Assembly: GCF_963259705.1 (NCBI RefSeq) | Contig: NC_081842.1 | Span: forward strand, 60,021,787-60,085,786 | Source of the DNA: Myotis daubentonii | Lineage: Eukaryota; Chordata; Mammalia; Chiroptera; Vespertilionidae | Direction: 5' to 3' | Length of the DNA stretch: 64,000 nucleotides | Part shown: positions 37,601 to 43,038 of the stretch, in pieces | How positions within the stretch are numbered: the first letter of the stretch is position 1 | How the letters are laid out: each line of letters starts with the position of its first letter | The notes under the pieces: model-generated | What the model was told of the DNA's origin: nothing | The model's database searches: none | What the model saw: only the letters and a program-made list of their open reading frames with translations | Position numbers and translations under genes: made by a program

Positions 37601-40600
37601 TTTTGGAAGAGAATCAAGGAAGTACAATACCATGAGAGTGAAGTATATATTTTAGTCAGTTTTCCTTGCATATGTCAGTGAATACAACCCCAAAATTTCA
37701 GTGGATTATATAATAAGCAGTTTTATTTTAAATTCACATTATAGTTTGGCTCTGGGTTGACTGTGGTTCTGCTCCATATGTTCTTCACTCTGGAATCCAG
37801 AATAAAGGAAGAATCCCTCCCTGGGACAGGCCTTTCAGTGACAATGTTGGATAGTTTTCAAACCTTCTTTTTTTTTTTTAAATATATTTTATTGATTTTT
37901 TACAGAGAGGAAGGGAGAGAGATAGAGAGTTAGAAACATCGATGAGAGAGAAACATCGATCAGCTGCCTCCTGCACATCCCCCACTGGGGAAGTGCCTGC
38001 AACCCAGGTACATGCCCTTGACCGGAATCAAACCCGGGACCCTTCAGTCCGCAGGCCGACGCTCTATCCGCTGAGCCAAACCGGCTTTGGCCAAACCTTC
38101 TTACTTGCGCTGCACGTCAGTATTACTCACAGTTCACTGGCCAAAACAAGTCAAGGCCATCCTTTTAGCGTGAGAAACACTTTACATTACATGGCAATGG
38201 GCGGGTCTGTGTAACTTCACAGAGAAAAGCAGCAAGTAGTAACAATAACACAGCACACCACCTGAAGTTTCAACCAGGGGAGGGGTCAGTAGGACACTGA
38301 AATTCAGTCACTCTTTAAACAGTGACAACCGATTGAGTTTACAGTAGATTCATCAACATTTGGCAAAAGAAAAGTTAAATTTTTTTAAAAGTATGTCTCT
38401 TTAGCAGGTATTTAATGCGCTAGGAGTTAAGTGTACCCAGGAGACAGGGAACTGGAGAACACCTCTCAAGTTACATAGATCCCTCCTGTGAGGAGACTCT
38501 TTCCATTTACTGAGAACTTTTGGGACAACAGGAACTGTATTCATGGATAGGTTATACTTTGGATATTAACCCAGACCTCATCCCTACTGCCCCAGGATGA
38601 TCACTTTTAGCAGCTATGGCTGCCTGCCAAGAAGCTCATGGCAGCAATCATTTAAGGGCGTTCTCACTTAACACCAAGGGAGCTAAGATCTGCATTTGCA
38701 CTAACACCTAAGGATTATCCTAGCAGCCCATAAAAAGCTCTGTTTCATACCCAAGGGCTGCAGACCTGCCAGGAGCAAACTATATACAACCATGAGGCCC
38801 TGGATATGGGGGATGTACATGGAGCATTCCAACTCACATCACAAAGAATGACATTCTACTTATGTCTATTTAGGATTAATATGAGTTATTTTGAAATATA
38901 GGTTCTTTAGAGTGAAATTTAGAACAGCTGTAACATTGTAACATTAATGATATATATTTATAAAATAAAATAAATTTGAGCTACTAAGTATATTCTAAGT
39001 GTGGTACAGTTTTTGGTTCCTGACTGTTGATTATTTCTAAACAGAAGCAGTCTGACCTTCTGTTTATCATGAGGATGACAGCCCAAAGTCTGGAGCCCTG
39101 ATCATTCCAGTTATTGTTCTTAGATGCTGCTTAATCGGAGATTTCTTGGCCCAGATTTCCAGTCTGGTTGCAGATGTAAGCACTGATCTGGGTGCTAAAA
39201 GCAGGTATGAAACCATGTTGTGTGTCTGACAAGAGCCTGTTATTGTTTTTTATAGGCTGAGCGTCAGGCTATCAACACAACAGTCCAAGGTTCAGCGGCT
39301 GATATTGTGAAAATAGCCACAGTCAACATTCAGAAGCAATTAGAGACCTTCCAGTCGATCTTCAAATCCCATGGTCATCGGGAGGTTATGCTCCAAGGTG
39401 ACAGAACAGGTTTGTTCATAAGTGAGGCCCTGCTATAGCATGGTGAGATTTATTGCATCAGGAATGAAAAGGAGATGTATTTTATATATTATTTCTCAGC
39501 AGTTCTCCAACATTTTGGTCTCAATTTGTCTTTACACTCTTAGAATTATTAAGAATCCAAAGACCTTTTGTTTATGTGAGTTATATCTACTAAATTGCAT
39601 TTTCAAGTTTCTTTAGAAGATAATGCTATATATGATATTGTATATGTTGATTATTTCATAATCTAGTACTACTTAATGCTCAATGAATAATAAAAAAACA
39701 TTATGAGGGGAAAAAAAAAGAGATCAAGGTAGTGAACTACATCCAAGTTTCCTCTTGGTGAATTTACCTGGTGTAAAACCAAACTACTGAGACTTTGGAT
39801 AAAAATGTATATTTATTTATTTATTTTTATTTTTTTAGTTGTAAATATTTTCCGATTTCTTTTTTATTTTATTTTTAAATTAAATCTTTATTCAGATTAT
39901 TACAGTTGTTCCTCATCCCCCCCCCCCCCCATAGCTCCCCTCCACCTGGTTCCCACCCCACCCTCTGCCCTTACCCCCTCCACCACTGTCCTCATCCATA
40001 GGTGCACGATTTTTGTCCAGTCTCTTCCCGCACCCCCCCACACACCGTCCCCCACCCCGAGAATAGTCAGTCCACTCCTTTTCTATGCCCCTGATCCTAT
40101 TATATTCACCAGTTTATTCTGTTCATCAGATTATTTATTCACTTGATTTTTAGATTCACTTGTTGATAGATATGTATTTGTTGTTCATAATTTGTATCTT
40201 TACCTTTTTCTTCTTCTTCCTCTTCTTAAAGGATACCTTTTAGCATTTCATATGATACTGGTTTGGTGGTGATGAACTCCTTTAGCTTTTTCTTATCTGT
40301 GAAGCTCTTTATCTGACCTTCAATTCTGAATGATAGCTATGCTGTATAAAGTAATCTTGGTTGTAGGTTCTTGCTATTCATCACTTTGAATATTTCTTGC
40401 CACTCCCTTCTGGCCTGCATAGTTTCTGTTGAGAAATCAGCTGACAGTCGTATGGGTACTCCCTTGTAGGTAACTGTTTTTCTTTTGCTGCTTTTAAGAT
40501 TCTCTTTGTCTTTTGCTCTTGGCATTTTAATTATGATGTGTCTTGGTGTGGTCCTCTTTGGATTCCTTTTGTTTGGGGTTCTCTGTGCTTCCTGGACTTG

Positions 40601-43001
40601 CACGTCTATTTCTTTCACCAGGTAGGGGAAGTTTTCTGTCATGATTTCTTCAAATAGGTTTTCAATATCTTGCTCTCTCTCTTCTTCTGGCACCCCCATA
40701 ATTCGGATGTTGGTACACTTGAAGCTGTCCCAGAGGCTCCTTACACTATCTTCATATTTTTGAATTCTTTTTTCTTTTCGTTTTTCCGGTTGGGTGTTTT
40801 TTGCTTCTTTGTATTTCAAATCTTTGACTTGATTCTTGCGATCCTCTAGCCTGCTGTTGGATCTCTGTATAATATTCTTTATTTTAGTCAGTGTATGCTT
40901 AATTTATAGTTGGTCCTTTTTCATATCCTCGAGGGTCTTACTAGATTTCTCGAGGGTCTCACTAAATTTATCGGCGGTTTCTAGAAAATTCTTGAAACAC
41001 CTTATAAATTTTGTTTTGAACTCTATATCCAGTAGTTTGCTTTCCTCCGTTTCTGTCATTTGTAACCTCTTTCTTTGTCTCCGCATTTTGGCTGCTTCCC
41101 TGTGTTGATAGATTGGCTTTGTGTGCTAAGTGTCCTATAGGGCCCAGTGGCTCAGTCTCCCCAATTACCTGAGGTGGACACTCTTGGTGCACCCCTTTGT
41201 GGGCTTTGTGCACAGTCTTGTTGTAGTTAAGTCTTGATTGTTGTAGGTATCAGTGGGAGGAATTGACCTCCAGGCCAATTGGCTATGAGAATCAGCTTTG
41301 TCTGCAGTGGGAGAACTCCTGTGCTGGAGACACCCTTATGGGGCAAGACTTGCTTCAGTGGAGCTTTGGTGCTCACTGAGTCTGCCCCCTGAGTGTGTCC
41401 CTTATGGATCTGAGGAGTTGTAATCTGGATGGTCCCACTCTGACCACTGGGTACACTGGCTCTTGGATCTCTAAGGAGGTGCTAATTTAGCCTCTGCCTG
41501 AGGCTCCCCCGCAGGAGCTATGGAGAGATCTGCAGATTCCTCTTCTTTGTTTGGGATTTGGAAGTGCCCATAGAGGCCCAGCTGTGAAGCAATGCAAGCT
41601 GCTGTGGAGCCTTGGGCCTTCTTTTAGAAGTTCTGGGTCTCTCTGACCCAGCTGCAGTTTGTTAGGTAATTTTCAGATTGCAAAGGGCCAGGCCTTTCAT
41701 ATGCAAAAGCCTCTGCACACAGCTTGGGTGGGGCGGGTTCTCAGGGAATCAACAGGGTGGAGAAAACAGCTATGGCAGATCCTCAGTCCTACCCTAAGAG
41801 GTCCCGCTTCTCAGTGTCCTGGTAATCGCTGCAAGCACTTCTGAGAGAAAGCCGGCCTCGAGTTCAGACCGATGCCAGACAGTCCAGTTTCTCCCCGTAT
41901 GAGTCTGGGTCCCCAGAGACTCGTCTAGAACTGGAGTTCAGAGCAGTTGGGAGCTTGAGACTCCCTCCGGATTGAAAAAGACAACCGTGTCCTCAGTTGC
42001 CAGCCCTTTCCACGTGTGTCTCCGTACCTCTGCTCTTTACTTCTGCACCTCCTCTGAGTCTCAGTGTGCTTTTCTCTTTCCTTCTAGTTGTAGAATTTCC
42101 ACTCAGCCGTCCTTCCCGTGGTTCTGGATGATGTCCGTTTTGTCTTTTAGCTGTATTTTTGAAGTGGTTGTGCCAGGCAGCAATTTCCTGTGTTTACCTA
42201 TGCCGCCATCTTGGTTTCTCCTCCTAAAAATGTATATTTAGTCATTTCCATATTAAGTGGTAAGCACTGAAAAAAAAATAAAGGAAAATAACCTCTGCAT
42301 GTTGTTAAGAATATACTTTGACTTTGCAGATGCTTTGAAAGGGTCTCGGCGACCCACTGTGGTCCTCTGAGCACAACAGAAGAGCATGTTGATTTTACCT
42401 GCTCATGACCTTCCTTGTGCTCTAAAGTCTGGGAATATACACTAAGCTCACCTCCTTATCACATATATTTCTTTGCCAATATTGTCATCTTTTCTTACTG
42501 TTGTTCTCAAAATATTTTCTCTAAGTTCTCTCCTTATTGCTTGGATAGATTATTTCTTGTTTTAACAAGTACAGAGAACTTTCCCTTCTCCCTTTGTCTC
42601 ATGTCCATCCTTCTGCTTTAAATACCATTTCACGGTCACTGAGATTATCAAACTATGACTGCAGCCATGTTTAAATTTTCTTGGAAAGAAGTTATGAATG
42701 TTTCAGGCATAAAGGAAAAGAATAAACTGCTTGAGATAGGGCAGAAAAGGTATAGATCAGCTGTATTTGATGATGGAATTTGCTATTTTTAGAAGAGACA
42801 TATATATTATAGAGAATAATACAGCCAGTTATATAAAAATATGTTCACTTATGTATAAAAATACATAGATATAAAAAAACCTATTTGCCCATCAAATTAG
42901 GATTTTTGAGTTTAATTGTCTTCAATGCCCCCCCAGAATATGTAAGGCTGATCATTCAACATTTTATGTGTGGGAGTATGTATGTTGGCAGACGTACATA
43001 C

Positions 43002-43038
<37 letters not shown>

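Noticed and set aside
40337..40819. 160-codon frame that could be taken as a host gene
   Set aside because: It is L1-type ORF1 (RRM-like and C-terminal part) inside a retroelement with target-site duplications.
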